Origin: Anaerotignum sp.
Lineage (GTDB): Bacteria > Bacillota > Clostridia > Lachnospirales > Anaerotignaceae
Direction of reading: 5' to 3'
NCBI RefSeq assembly: GCF_017483025.1
Contig: NZ_JAFUMA010000063.1
Location: 1 to 52,530 of the forward strand
DNA length: 52,530 bases
Shown: piece by piece, positions 16,652 through 24,837 of the stretch
Layout: the number at the start of each line of letters is the position of its first letter
Numbering within the stretch: position 1 is the first letter of the stretch
Notes under the pieces: generated by a model
Seen by the model: the letters and a program-made list of their open reading frames with translations, nothing else
Told to the model about the DNA's origin: nothing
Database searches by the model: none
Made by a program: the position numbers and the translations under genes

Positions 16652-16987
16652 TTATTCCCAGTTTTTCCAGATATCGGGGCAGTAGCCCAGTGTGAATTCC
16701 TTTCCGTTGCGTACGATGGGGGTAGCGAACAGTTCGGGGTTTTCAAAGAGGGTTGGCTCCCGTTTGGTTTCGTCGATATAATCCATGTACAGTTTGGTGT
16801 AAGCCTTGGCCTTGCGGTCGATCATATCCTCTACAGGGATGCACTTTTTCGCCGCTTCGAACACAGCCTTTGCCATGCCAAACTGATGCAGGTCGATATA
16901 TTGATATTTTACTTTCCGTTCCTTGAAATAACGCTCCGCCTTTTTGGTGTCGAAGCATTTTTTGGAACCATAGATCTGGATATTCAT
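16652..16987 (-). CDS. ArsC/Spx-family thioredoxin-fold protein
   Basis: This 111-residue protein has the arsenate reductase-like fold (IQIYGSKKCFDTKKAERYF at the N-terminus, FATPIVRNGKEF with the cis-proline region near the end). Only one cysteine is present in the active loop (Cys11, followed by xxxK). It therefore lacks the CxxC of classical Spx and the extra cysteines of thioredoxin-coupled ArsC. Members like this are usually annotated as an arsenate reductase family protein of unproven function. The ATG at 16987 has AAAGGATG upstream, and an earlier TTG in frame is less likely. Confidence 0.85.
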   Translation of the reverse strand: MNIQIYGSKKCFDTKKAERYFKERKVKYQYIDLHQFGMAKAVFEAAKKCIPVEDMIDRKAKAYTKLYMDYIDETKREPTLFENPELFATPIVRNGKEFTLGYCPDIWKNWE

Positions 16988-17117
16988 AAACAAAACATCC
17001 TTTCTGTAGATTTCTTTTCTAATACTTCATTTTATAATATTTTCTGCTATGGGGCAAGACAAAGGCGACATGTTCTGTTATACTTATGTTACTTTCAACA
17101 AGAGGAGGTAATGAAAA

Positions 17118-17873
17118 ATGAGAATGATTTCCTGGAATGTTAACGGTTTAAGAGCCGCTGTGGGCAAAGGCTTTCTGGATTACTTCAAAGAAGCCGATGC
17201 AGATATATTTTCTCTGCAGGAAACAAAACTGCAGGCAGGACAAATTGACTTGGAAACAGAAGGATACCACCAGTATTGGAACTATGCGGAAAAGAAAGGC
17301 TATTCCGGCGTGGCGGTGTTTACGAAGAAAGAACCTATTTCTGTGACATATGGCATCGGCGTGGAAGAACATGACCATGAAGGCCGTGTCATTACTTTGG
17401 AATTTGAAGATTTCTACCATGTGACCGTATATACACCTAATTCTCAGCAGGAAAATGCCCGTTTGGCGTACCGTATGGATTGGGAAGATGCATTCCGTGC
17501 ATACGTAAAAGGATTGGATGAAAAGAAACCCGTCATCATCTGCGGCGACCTGAATGTTGCCCATAATGAAATCGATCTGAAAAATCCTAAAACAAACCGT
17601 AGAAGTGCTGGCTTTACAGATGAAGAACGCGGCAAATTCACGGAACTGCTGGAAGCGGGATTTGTGGATAGTTTCCGTCATTTTTATCCCGATGTGGAAG
17701 GTATTTACTCCTGGTGGAGTTACCGTTTCAAAGCAAGAGAAAAGAATGCCGGATGGAGAATCGACTATTATGTGACTTCCGAAAGCCTGCGGGAAAAACT
17801 GGTAGATGCAAAAATTCATACACAGGTGATGGGTTCTGACCATTGCCCTGTGGAACTGGAAATCGAACTGTAA
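17118..17873 (+). CDS. xth: Exodeoxyribonuclease III (AP endonuclease)
   Basis: This 251-residue DNA-repair enzyme nicks DNA at abasic sites and degrades 3' ends. The family blocks are complete: SWNVNGLRA at the N-terminus, metal-binding Glu35 in LQETKLQ, YTPNSQ, GDLNVAHNEIDL, IDYYVTS and the terminal GSDHCPVEL with the catalytic Asp-His pair. AGAGGAGG lies ahead of the ATG. It is followed after 12 bases by the glyoxalase-fold gene and then by the transglutaminase-like gene, so the three probably form one transcript. Confidence 0.97.
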   Translation: MRMISWNVNGLRAAVGKGFLDYFKEADADIFSLQETKLQAGQIDLETEGYHQYWNYAEKKGYSGVAVFTKKEPISVTYGIGVEEHDHEGRVITLEFEDFYHVTVYTPNSQQENARLAYRMDWEDAFRAYVKGLDEKKPVIICGDLNVAHNEIDLKNPKTNRRSAGFTDEERGKFTELLEAGFVDSFRHFYPDVEGIYSWWSYRFKAREKNAGWRIDYYVTSESLREKLVDAKIHTQVMGSDHCPVELEIEL

Positions 17874-17885
17874 GAAGGTGAACCT

Positions 17886-18353
17886 ATGAAATTTAAAAAT
17901 CCTTTGCTGGTCGTTTCTGATATGGAAAAATCCAAGAATTTTTATAAAGATGTCCTTGGTCTGCGTGTCATCTTGGATTTTGGTGCCAATGTGACGCTGA
18001 CAGGCGGCCTTTGTCTGCAGACAAAGGAAACATGGATGCAGTTTATTGACGCAAAGGAAGACGAAATCTCTTTTGGTGGAAATAACGCTGAGATTTATTT
18101 TGAAGAGGATAACTTTGATGCTTTCGCAGATAAACTGAAAACGGTGGATGGTATTGCATACGTCCATCCTGTCATTGAGCACCGCTGGGGACAAAGGGTG
18201 GTTCGCTTTTATGACCCCGACAGACATATCATCGAAGTGGGCGAAAATATGAAAATCGTCTGCAAGCGTTTTCTTGACAGCGGTATGACCGATGAAGAAG
18301 TGGCAGAAAGAATGGACGTGCCTCTGAAATTTGTAAATGCCTGTAAGAAATAA
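17886..18353 (+). CDS. VOC (glyoxalase/bleomycin-resistance fold) family protein
   Basis: This 155-residue protein has the paired beta-alpha-beta-beta-beta units of vicinal-oxygen-chelate proteins: LVVSDMEKSKNFYKDVLG at the start and HRWGQRVVRFYDPDRHIIEVGE in the second half. Family members include glyoxalases, dioxygenases and antibiotic-binding proteins, and the substrate here cannot be inferred. An extra C-terminal helix pair (about 128-155, SGMTDEEVAERMDVPLKFV) resembles a small helix-turn-helix rather than part of the VOC fold. It is commonly seen in this clostridial subgroup. AAGGTGA precedes the ATG. Confidence 0.85.
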   Translation: MKFKNPLLVVSDMEKSKNFYKDVLGLRVILDFGANVTLTGGLCLQTKETWMQFIDAKEDEISFGGNNAEIYFEEDNFDAFADKLKTVDGIAYVHPVIEHRWGQRVVRFYDPDRHIIEVGENMKIVCKRFLDSGMTDEEVAERMDVPLKFVNACKK

Positions 18354-18364
18354 AGGAATTAACT

Positions 18365-19381
18365 ATGGAACAGTATTATTACAATACCCTGACAAAACCA
18401 CAACAGAATAGTTATAATGCCATCAAGGCAGGGCTGCAGTCTTTGGCGCCGTCTTTTCCTGTTCCTTTGCTGGAAAACAGGGAACTTTCCGATGTGTTTA
18501 TGAAGGTGCGTCTGGATCATCCCCAGCTGTTTTATGCAGGAACCTTCAAATATCGATATTATCCCGACAGCGGCAATGCGGAAATGGTTCCTGAGTATCT
18601 TTTCGAAAAGGGAAAGATCAAAGACCATCAGAAGGCGCTGCAGGCGAGGGTGGAAAAGCTGGCGCGACCCATGATGAAGGCAACGGATATGGAAAAACTT
18701 TTGTATATCCATGATTTCATCTGCCAGAATGTTCATTACGATAAGTTGAAAAAGCAGTATTCCCATGAGATCATCGGCCCTCTTGGGCATGGCGTGGGGG
18801 TCTGCGAGGGGATTGCGAAGTCCGTGAAGATTTTGTGTGATACGCTGAATATCTGGTGTGTCATCGCCCTTTCTGAAGCAAACCCTGAGAATGGCACGAA
18901 ATACCGCCATGCATGGAATATTGTGAAGGTGGATAAAAAGTATTATCACATCGATTGTACCTTTGATAATTCCCTTGGCAATCCCGAAGAGATTCGCTAC
19001 GATTATTTCCTCCTGCCTGATAAGCAGATTTTCCGCGATCACGAAAGACTGGTCTGGAAAATGCCTGTCTGCGAGGATGGGGACAGATTCTATTACAAGG
19101 AAAAGAAATTGTCTTTTACAAAGATGGAGGATGTGCGGAAACGATCTCAACAGGCGGTGAAAAAGGGGAAAACACTGCTGTTTCACTGGCGGGGCGGCTA
19201 CATGACCAGAGAAATCGTGCAGGAATTTCTTCAAATCTTCAAAGAAGAAGCAGCGAAGAAGGACAAGCATGCAAAAGTATTCCTGAACTGGGCCCAGGCC
19301 GTAGTGAAGGTGCAGTTCATCGAACAGGTACCTGTGGAAGAACTGACCATGGAAGAAGCCAATGAAGGGGAAAAGGATTAA
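18365..19381 (+). CDS. Transglutaminase-like domain protein
   Basis: This 338-residue protein carries a transglutaminase-like (papain-fold) core at about 100-205. The triad is Cys147 in GVGVCEGIAKS, His182 in YRHAWNIVKV and Asp197 in HIDCTFD. Residues 1-95 and 205-338 are not assigned. No signal peptide is evident, so it probably acts in the cytoplasm. Members are thought to be proteases or peptide-modifying enzymes, and the substrate is unknown. It starts 12 bases after the VOC gene and ends its small operon. Confidence 0.85.
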   Translation: MEQYYYNTLTKPQQNSYNAIKAGLQSLAPSFPVPLLENRELSDVFMKVRLDHPQLFYAGTFKYRYYPDSGNAEMVPEYLFEKGKIKDHQKALQARVEKLARPMMKATDMEKLLYIHDFICQNVHYDKLKKQYSHEIIGPLGHGVGVCEGIAKSVKILCDTLNIWCVIALSEANPENGTKYRHAWNIVKVDKKYYHIDCTFDNSLGNPEEIRYDYFLLPDKQIFRDHERLVWKMPVCEDGDRFYYKEKKLSFTKMEDVRKRSQQAVKKGKTLLFHWRGGYMTREIVQEFLQIFKEEAAKKDKHAKVFLNWAQAVVKVQFIEQVPVEELTMEEANEGEKD

Positions 19382-19415
19382 AAGATAAATTGGGATTTGC
19401 GGAGGTGCAAGATGA

Positions 19416-19601
19416 ATGAAAAAATATGAATATGTAAATGTTAGCATCAACAAATTTATTGGTGCAAAATCAGAAGAACATCGACAGATTATTGATTAAT
19501 ATGCTGCAAAGGGATATCGATATGTTGGATTTGTACCTACGAACATCAGCGACTACGGAAAAATCAAAGAGATGGATTTGATTTTTGAAATCGACCAGTA
19601 A
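19416..19601 (+). pseudogene. DUF4177-like small protein with an in-frame stop
   Basis: A ribosome site (CGGAGGTG) precedes an ATG at 19416 that opens a 61-codon frame: KKYEYVNVSINKF, GAKSEEHRQIID, then TAA at codon 28 (19497-19499), then YAAKGYRYVGFVP and IKEMDLIFEIDQ to the final TAA. Both sides of the stop look like one continuous DUF4177-type protein, and the stop differs from CAA, GAA or AAA by one base. It is either a recently dead gene or, less likely, a recoded stop. The function of the family is unknown. Confidence 0.65.
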
Positions 19602-19653
19602 ATTCCAATTTTTCATCGATTTTATAAAAATTCAGAGACAACAGAACGAAAAT

Positions 19654-19691
19654 AAAAGACCGTAGATGGATTTTCCATCAACGGTCTTTTT
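19654..19691. terminator. Terminator between the DUF4177 remnant and htpG
   Basis: A 16-base-pair stem with one mismatch (AAAGACCGTAGATGGA with TCCATCAACGGTCTTT) has T residues on one side and A residues on the other. It can stop both the plus-strand operon and the convergent htpG transcript. Confidence 0.8.
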
Positions 19692-19736
19692 CATATTAAG
19701 AAGAAGGATAGTTACCTTGCGGTATCAATTTTATGT

Positions 19737-21764
19737 TTATGCTTCCAGTTCAGCCAGTCTTTCCAGCAGCAGATTGCTTCTGTCGATGAAGGCTGTTATT
19801 TCATCGGAATTCAGGGGGCGATGGCTCATCAGTGCCAGGTCATAGAGCTGGTGGCACAGCAGAGAGGCATCCTCTTTCTTTTCTTCCTTGCCTGCCATGG
19901 AAAGCAGTGCTTTTACCAGCTTGTTGTTTTTATTCAGCACCAGAGTTTCGTCGGGCTTCATATTTGCAAACATTGCCTGGAATTCGGCGTTATTTGCGTA
20001 TGCTTCCATCATTTCCATCATACGTCTGGATTCTTCGGAAAGGAGCATCATGGCGGAAACTTTTTCTGCTTTTAGTGCTTCCAGTTTTACGTTCAGTTTT
20101 TCGTTGGAAACAGCGGCGCGGAACATGTCCTGCATCTGGTTCTTTTCGAATTCTGCAGCCTGTTTCTTCGCTTCGGAAACTTCTTCGTCTTTCTTTTCCT
20201 GCAGGGATTCGATGTCTGCATCTACACGCTGTACCTTCAGCTTGATATCCTGATTTTTGTATTCCAGGAAGGAAACGAAGGGTTTATCCACAGGCGTATT
20301 CATGATGGCTGCTTCCAGACCCTGTTCCTTGAACAGACGGATATACTGTGCCTGCTGGTTTTCGTCTGTAGCAAAGTAGATCACATTTTCATGTTTTTCC
20401 TTGTTCTTTTCCAGATATTCAGGGATGGTTTCGTAAACACCGTCTGTTGTTTTCAGCAGCAGTGTGTCTTTTACTTTGTCGTACAGTTTTTCTTCACGCA
20501 TACAGCCGTATTTGATGAAGATATTGATATCATCCCAGAAACCTTCGAAAGCAGGACGGTCGTTTTTGAACATCTGGTTCAGCTTGTCCGCTACTTTCTT
20601 TGTGATGTAGGCGTTCATTTTTTCCACGTAGCCGTCATTCTGCAGGGCACTTCTGGAAACGTTCAGGGGCATATCGGGGCAATCCAGTACACCTTTCAGC
20701 AGCAGCAGGAATTCAGGAACCACTTCTTTTACGTTGTCTGCAATATAAACCTGATTGCAGTACAGTTTCACTTCGCCATCCATCATATCCATCTGTTCCA
20801 CCAGCTTGGGGAAGAAGAGGATACCTTTCAGACGGAAGGGGTAGTCCATGTTCAGATGAATCCAGAACAGGGGATCATTGATATCGCCAAATACTTTATG
20901 ATAGAAGGCTTTGTAGTCTTCGTCTGTACATTCGCTGGGTTTTCTCTGCCACAGGGGATTTGTGTCGTTTAGGGGCTTTGGTTCTTCTGCTTCCGCCTCT
21001 TCTGCGGCTTCCTTCTGCTCCTGCAGCATATCCATAGCCGTTTCCTTTGTCAGGTTTGCAGCATCCTCGGGGGAAATATGCAGTGTGTTTTCTGCTTTTT
21101 TCGCAGCGGCTTTCTCTTCTTCTGTTTCTTCTTTTACAACATCTACATAGATGGGCACGGGCATGAAGGCACAGTATTTTGTCATAGCAGCGTAAAGGGG
21201 TGCTTCGTTCAGGAATTCTTCGCCGTCTGCGCCGATGAACAGTGTGATGGTCGTACCTCTTGTTTCTCTGGTGCCTGTTTCCATTTCGTAATCAATACCG
21301 CCTTCACAGCGCCATTTTGCGGCCTCTGCGCCTGCCTGATAGGAGAGGGAATCGATCTCTACGCTATCTGCGACCATGAAAGCAGAATAGAAGCCCAGAC
21401 CGAAGTGGCCGATGATCTCATTTTCGCCTTCGCCTTTTTCCTGGAATTTGGACAGGAAATCTGTTGCGCCGGAGAATGCGATCTGGTTGATGTATTTTCT
21501 GATCTCATCTGCAGTCATACCAATACCGTTATCGATGATCTGCAGTGTTTTATTGTCCTGATCCAGAACAACGTGAATTTCAAATTTTTCATCTGTGGGG
21601 ATGTCTGCTTCACCCATCATATTCAGCTTCTGCAGCTTTGTCACTGCATCGCAGGCGTTGGATACCAGTTCACGGATAAAGATATCCTTATCTGTATAGA
21701 GCCATTTCTTGATGATAGGCATAAAATTTTCACTATTGATGGAAAGATTGCCTTTTTCCTGCAT
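19737..21764 (-). CDS. htpG: Molecular chaperone HtpG (Hsp90)
   Basis: This cytoplasmic ATP-dependent chaperone has the GHKL ATPase motifs at the N-terminus: ELVSNACDAVTKL, IDNGIGMTADEI and IGHFGLGFYSAFMVAD. The middle domain follows (NPLWQRKPSE, GVLDCPDMPLNVSRS). At 675 residues it is longer than most bacterial HtpG, mainly because of an acidic/lysine-rich linker at about 212-275 (KEETEEEKAAAKKAE, QEQKEAAEEAEAEEPK). AGGAGG precedes the ATG. A sigma-A promoter and a perfect CIRCE element lie upstream, so HrcA repression is expected. Confidence 0.97.
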   Translation of the reverse strand: MQEKGNLSINSENFMPIIKKWLYTDKDIFIRELVSNACDAVTKLQKLNMMGEADIPTDEKFEIHVVLDQDNKTLQIIDNGIGMTADEIRKYINQIAFSGATDFLSKFQEKGEGENEIIGHFGLGFYSAFMVADSVEIDSLSYQAGAEAAKWRCEGGIDYEMETGTRETRGTTITLFIGADGEEFLNEAPLYAAMTKYCAFMPVPIYVDVVKEETEEEKAAAKKAENTLHISPEDAANLTKETAMDMLQEQKEAAEEAEAEEPKPLNDTNPLWQRKPSECTDEDYKAFYHKVFGDINDPLFWIHLNMDYPFRLKGILFFPKLVEQMDMMDGEVKLYCNQVYIADNVKEVVPEFLLLLKGVLDCPDMPLNVSRSALQNDGYVEKMNAYITKKVADKLNQMFKNDRPAFEGFWDDINIFIKYGCMREEKLYDKVKDTLLLKTTDGVYETIPEYLEKNKEKHENVIYFATDENQQAQYIRLFKEQGLEAAIMNTPVDKPFVSFLEYKNQDIKLKVQRVDADIESLQEKKDEEVSEAKKQAAEFEKNQMQDMFRAAVSNEKLNVKLEALKAEKVSAMMLLSEESRRMMEMMEAYANNAEFQAMFANMKPDETLVLNKNNKLVKALLSMAGKEEKKEDASLLCHQLYDLALMSHRPLNSDEITAFIDRSNLLLERLAELEA

Positions 21765-21839
21765 ATTGATTACCTCCTGAAAGATTTTTTTGTAAATGGA
21801 AAGCGGCGAAATCGCCGCTGAAATTGTCTCACATATAAC

Positions 21840-21867
21840 ATTGTATCACTCAAAAATGAAAAGTCAA
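21840..21867 (-). promoter_or_regulatory. Promoter of htpG
   Basis: On the minus strand TTGACT (21862-21867) and TACAAT (21840-21845) are separated by 16 bases and lie about 75 bases ahead of the htpG start. The CIRCE operator sits just upstream of the -35 box. Confidence 0.8.
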
Positions 21868-21874
21868 GAAAAAA

Positions 21875-21901
21875 TTAGCACTCATTCAGAATGAGTGCTA
21901 A
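21875..21901. promoter_or_regulatory. CIRCE operator (HrcA-binding site)
   Basis: TTAGCACTC, nine bases, GAGTGCTAA: this is an exact match to the CIRCE consensus arms and spacing. It lies about 110 bases upstream of htpG and next to its promoter. HrcA normally represses groESL and dnaK operons through this site, so here htpG appears to join that regulon. Confidence 0.95.
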
Positions 21902-21910
21902 TAATGCATT

Positions 21911-22128
21911 TTATATCCAGTTTTTCTGCTTGAATAGAATTGTTTTTTCTTTTAAATTTACCTTTACAATTTTATATCCTGCCTCCATCCGGCTGTAGGC
22001 TTTCGTACTGCGGTGCAGTTTGCCCAGAATTCCCGATATTGATAGGCGGATGAATCAAGGGGAAAGCCTATAATATCCCGGATTTGGGAAAGGGTCAGGT
22101 TGATTTCTTTTTTTTCCTGTGCTTTTAT
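21911..22128 (-). pseudogene. DUF7662-like small protein, frameshifted
   Basis: Downstream of and touching the methyltransferase gene, the minus strand encodes EINLTLSQIRDIIGFPL, SAYQYREFWANCTA, then in another frame TKAYSRMEAGYKIVKVNL and a stop at 21911-21913. Joined, the two pieces resemble DUF7662 proteins (a small domain with the pattern LTFEEIEEILGFPLP...YRAWW...W..AGYEV). A frameshift near 22015-22025 and the lack of a usable start codon indicate a dead gene. The family name is from memory, and the function is unknown. Confidence 0.55.
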
Positions 22129-22688
22129 ATTTCCTTGTAAATATAAACCGGAATCGGCGGGTCACCGATACGGTTATGGAATGTATTGACAATGACCGTA
22201 TATTTTCTGTTGTCGATTGTTGCAAGGTATTCCAGCAATGCATCTCTCTCTTCATAGCCGCTTTCGCCGCCGTAGTAAATGCATAAAGACATGATACCGC
22301 CCGGTTTTAAAAGCCGCAATCCAGCCTCTATGGCGGGAATACTGGTGTCGGGATGGGTGAAGATTTTGTGATTGCCGCCAGGCAGCCAGCCGAAATTAAA
22401 CATAATACAATCAACGGTTTCAGGTGCGGCATATTGTTCCATGTTTGAATGGCTGTCAAGAATCACGGATGCAATCTGATGATATCCGTGCTCGGATATC
22501 AAAGCTTGCGTCTGTGCAATTGCTTCGGGCTGGATGTCGAAGGCAAGCACTTTGCCGTTTTCTTTCACAAGACTACATAGAAATACTGTGTCTCTGCCTT
22601 TGCCGGCGGTTGCGTCGATGCAAAGATCGCCCGGTTTCACGTGTTCAGAAACAAATTTATGTGCAAGAAAAAGAGTATTGAGTCCCAT
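22125..22688 (-). CDS. mnmM: YtqB/MnmM-like SAM-dependent tRNA methyltransferase
   Basis: This 187-residue class I methyltransferase has the SAM motif CIDATAGKGRDTVFL near 23-37, FDIQPEAI as motif II, and FNFGWLPGGNHKIFTHPDTS in the middle. The last segment is distinctive of the YtqB (rRNA_methylase) family. Bacillus YtqB has been renamed MnmM and completes the wobble-uridine modification mnm5s2U in tRNA. I infer the same role here. Other members were long annotated as rRNA methylases, so the label is likely but not certain. A ribosome site (AAGGAGG) precedes the ATG. Confidence 0.85.
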   Translation of the reverse strand: MGLNTLFLAHKFVSEHVKPGDLCIDATAGKGRDTVFLCSLVKENGKVLAFDIQPEAIAQTQALISEHGYHQIASVILDSHSNMEQYAAPETVDCIMFNFGWLPGGNHKIFTHPDTSIPAIEAGLRLLKPGGIMSLCIYYGGESGYEERDALLEYLATIDNRKYTVIVNTFHNRIGDPPIPVYIYKEI

Positions 22689-22845
22689 TCTGCGTTCCTC
22701 CTTATTGTTGTAGCACTATTATACGAAAATGGGAAAGCAGAATCAAGGAGGCAGAAGAAGCCGACAAAAGCCAACATTTTCATTGGCTGATGATTTTTGC
22801 GTACTTCTATGGTAAAATTGTGATATTCCGAGGGGAGGTATACCT

Positions 22846-23796
22846 ATGAAGCTGATCGCACCTGATTATTATACGAAGTTTCAATGTATCGCTGGACAGT
22901 GCAGACACAACTGCTGCATCGGTTGGGAGATCGATGTCGACCCTGATACACTGGAATATTACCATAGTGTCACAGGACCACTGGCCGAACGTCTGCAAAA
23001 AGGCATCGACGAAAGGGGGAAAACGCCCCATTTTATTCTGGGAGAACAGGAACGTTGTCCATTTTTGAACCAGAATAATTTGTGTGATCTGATCCTGGGA
23101 TTGGGCGAAGGCAGCCTTTGTCAGATCTGCCGAGACCATCCCCGCTATCGCAACTTCTTTTCCGATCGTACTGAAATCGGCCTTGGCCTCTGTTGTGAAG
23201 CGGCAGGGCAGCTGATTTTGAAACGACAGGAAAAAACGACGCTGATTGTTCTGGAGGATGATGGAAAAGAGGAAGAATTGGACGTTCCTGATGAATCTCT
23301 GCTTGTTTGGCGAGAGAAGCTGATCGAACTTGCCCAAGACAGAAGCCGGACCATCGAAGCACGTGTCGCTGACATCTTGAAAGCGGCAGAAATGACGATT
23401 CCTGAGAGAACTTCATCTGAATGGGCTGACATTTATCTGGAACTGGAACGGCTTGAGGATAGCTGGACAGAACGCCTGCAGGAATTTAAGCATACAGACA
23501 TTTCCCACACATTTCCGTTGGATACGCCTGAATGGGAGATGGCCTTCGAGCAGCTTTTGGTCTATTTCCTTTATCGTCAGCTGTCTTTTGCCCTGGATGA
23601 TGGCGAATACGAGGGACGTGTCGCTTTTGCGGTGCTGAGTTATTTCATGATCAGAGACCTTTGCCGTACCCGCGCTGTCTTGCATGGCAGTGTCGATCTG
23701 GACGATCTGGTAGAGATCGCCCGTCAGTATTCGGCTGAGATCGAGTATTCCGATGAGAATGTAGAGGCTCTGCTGGATGCCCTGTTTGAAGAATAA
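22846..23796 (+). CDS. FliB-like (flagellin lysine-N-methylase) family protein
   Basis: This 316-residue protein has the N-terminal cysteine-rich FliB signature: YYTKFQCIAGQCRHNCCIGWEI near 8-29, RCPFLNQNNLCDLI near 65-78 and LCQICRDHPRYRNF near 88-101, then LGLCCEAA. The spaced cysteines suggest a bound metal or iron-sulfur cluster, but that is inference. In Salmonella, FliB methylates flagellin lysines. Many Clostridia carry such genes away from flagellar loci, and no flagellar gene is in this window, so the target may be another protein. GGGGAGG precedes the start. Confidence 0.85.
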   Translation: MKLIAPDYYTKFQCIAGQCRHNCCIGWEIDVDPDTLEYYHSVTGPLAERLQKGIDERGKTPHFILGEQERCPFLNQNNLCDLILGLGEGSLCQICRDHPRYRNFFSDRTEIGLGLCCEAAGQLILKRQEKTTLIVLEDDGKEEELDVPDESLLVWREKLIELAQDRSRTIEARVADILKAAEMTIPERTSSEWADIYLELERLEDSWTERLQEFKHTDISHTFPLDTPEWEMAFEQLLVYFLYRQLSFALDDGEYEGRVAFAVLSYFMIRDLCRTRAVLHGSVDLDDLVEIARQYSAEIEYSDENVEALLDALFEE

Positions 23797-23805
23797 AAGA
23801 ATAGA

Positions 23806-23830
23806 AAAAGCCACCCAAAAGGTGGCTTTT
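23806..23830. terminator. Bidirectional terminator
   Basis: AAAAGCCACC, loop CAAAA, GGTGGCTTTT: a compact hairpin with A and T tracts between two convergent genes. Confidence 0.88.
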
Positions 23831-23842
23831 ACTATGATTTGA

Positions 23843-24769
23843 TTATCCAAGGATGCCATCGAGGAATGCGACCATACCTGCAACCATTTCATCTTTCAGG
23901 TCGCTGTAGTTATGGATTTCATGGCGATAGCCTTCGTAAATTTTCGTTGTTACGGTATGGCCTGTTTCTTCCAGCCATTTGGAAACCAGCTCTACGCCTT
24001 CGCCGAAGGAACCGCAGGGGTCTTCCGCGCCGGCTACGTTATACAGCGGAATATTGGGAACCTGTTTTGCCCAATCCAGTGTGTTTACTTCCTTGATCAT
24101 TTCTACGAACTGCAGCAATGCTTCGTTGGAAGTGGGTTTTGTGAACGCATCAAAGGGGTCATTTGCATGATCCAACTGTACATAAGGATCGTGGCAGATC
24201 CATTCGTTGCCGATTTTCACTTCTTCGATACGGGAAAACAGACCGCCCAGCAGACTGCCAAGCAGATCAGGGTCAGCTTCTGCGCCTTTGCCTGCATCAA
24301 CCAGAGGCTTCAGCAGTTCAATACCTTTATCGCAGGGAACGGCATCAGGGCCGACGGTACCGCAGATGATAGCACCAGCCAGTTCACTGCCGTATTTTGC
24401 CAGGAACTGACGAGCGATGATGGAGCCCATGCTGTGACCGTACATGAAATAGGGCACATCGGGATATTTTTCCTGAACAAGCTGTTTTAACGTATGTTCA
24501 TCTTCCATCATGGTCTGACAGCCTTTTGTGCCCCAGTCACCCCATGTGTTGTTCTCCAGTGCTGTTTTGCCATGGCCAACATGGTCATCCGCAGCCACCA
24601 CATAGCCTGCTTCCATGAATTTAACGATCATGTGGAAATATCTTCTGGAATGTTCCCCGAAGCCGTGTACCAACTGTACAACGCCCTTTACCTTTGCGGC
24701 AGGCACATAAATCCAGCCATATACATCGTCGCGTTCATTGTAGGATAAAAATTTCACTTCATGTAACAT
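23843..24769 (-). CDS. Alpha/beta hydrolase, monoacylglycerol-lipase-like
   Basis: This 308-residue enzyme has the serine-hydrolase fold of lysophospholipases and monoacylglycerol lipases: oxyanion strand VQLVHGFGEHSRRY (about 31-44), GHG at 65-67 and the nucleophile elbow YGHSMGS with Ser113. The acid and histidine of the triad fit AGAEDPCGS and YEGYRHEIHNY near the C-terminus. A lid region lies in between. No signal peptide is visible. It is a single gene between terminators, and its lipid or ester substrate is not shown by context. Confidence 0.9.
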   Translation of the reverse strand: MLHEVKFLSYNERDDVYGWIYVPAAKVKGVVQLVHGFGEHSRRYFHMIVKFMEAGYVVAADDHVGHGKTALENNTWGDWGTKGCQTMMEDEHTLKQLVQEKYPDVPYFMYGHSMGSIIARQFLAKYGSELAGAIICGTVGPDAVPCDKGIELLKPLVDAGKGAEADPDLLGSLLGGLFSRIEEVKIGNEWICHDPYVQLDHANDPFDAFTKPTSNEALLQFVEMIKEVNTLDWAKQVPNIPLYNVAGAEDPCGSFGEGVELVSKWLEETGHTVTTKIYEGYRHEIHNYSDLKDEMVAGMVAFLDGILG

Positions 24770-24837
24770 ACGTTTCCCTCCTGTTCTTTTTCTTCCTTGT
24801 TTATTGTATATTCCAATTTGTATTTACGAAAATAGTA

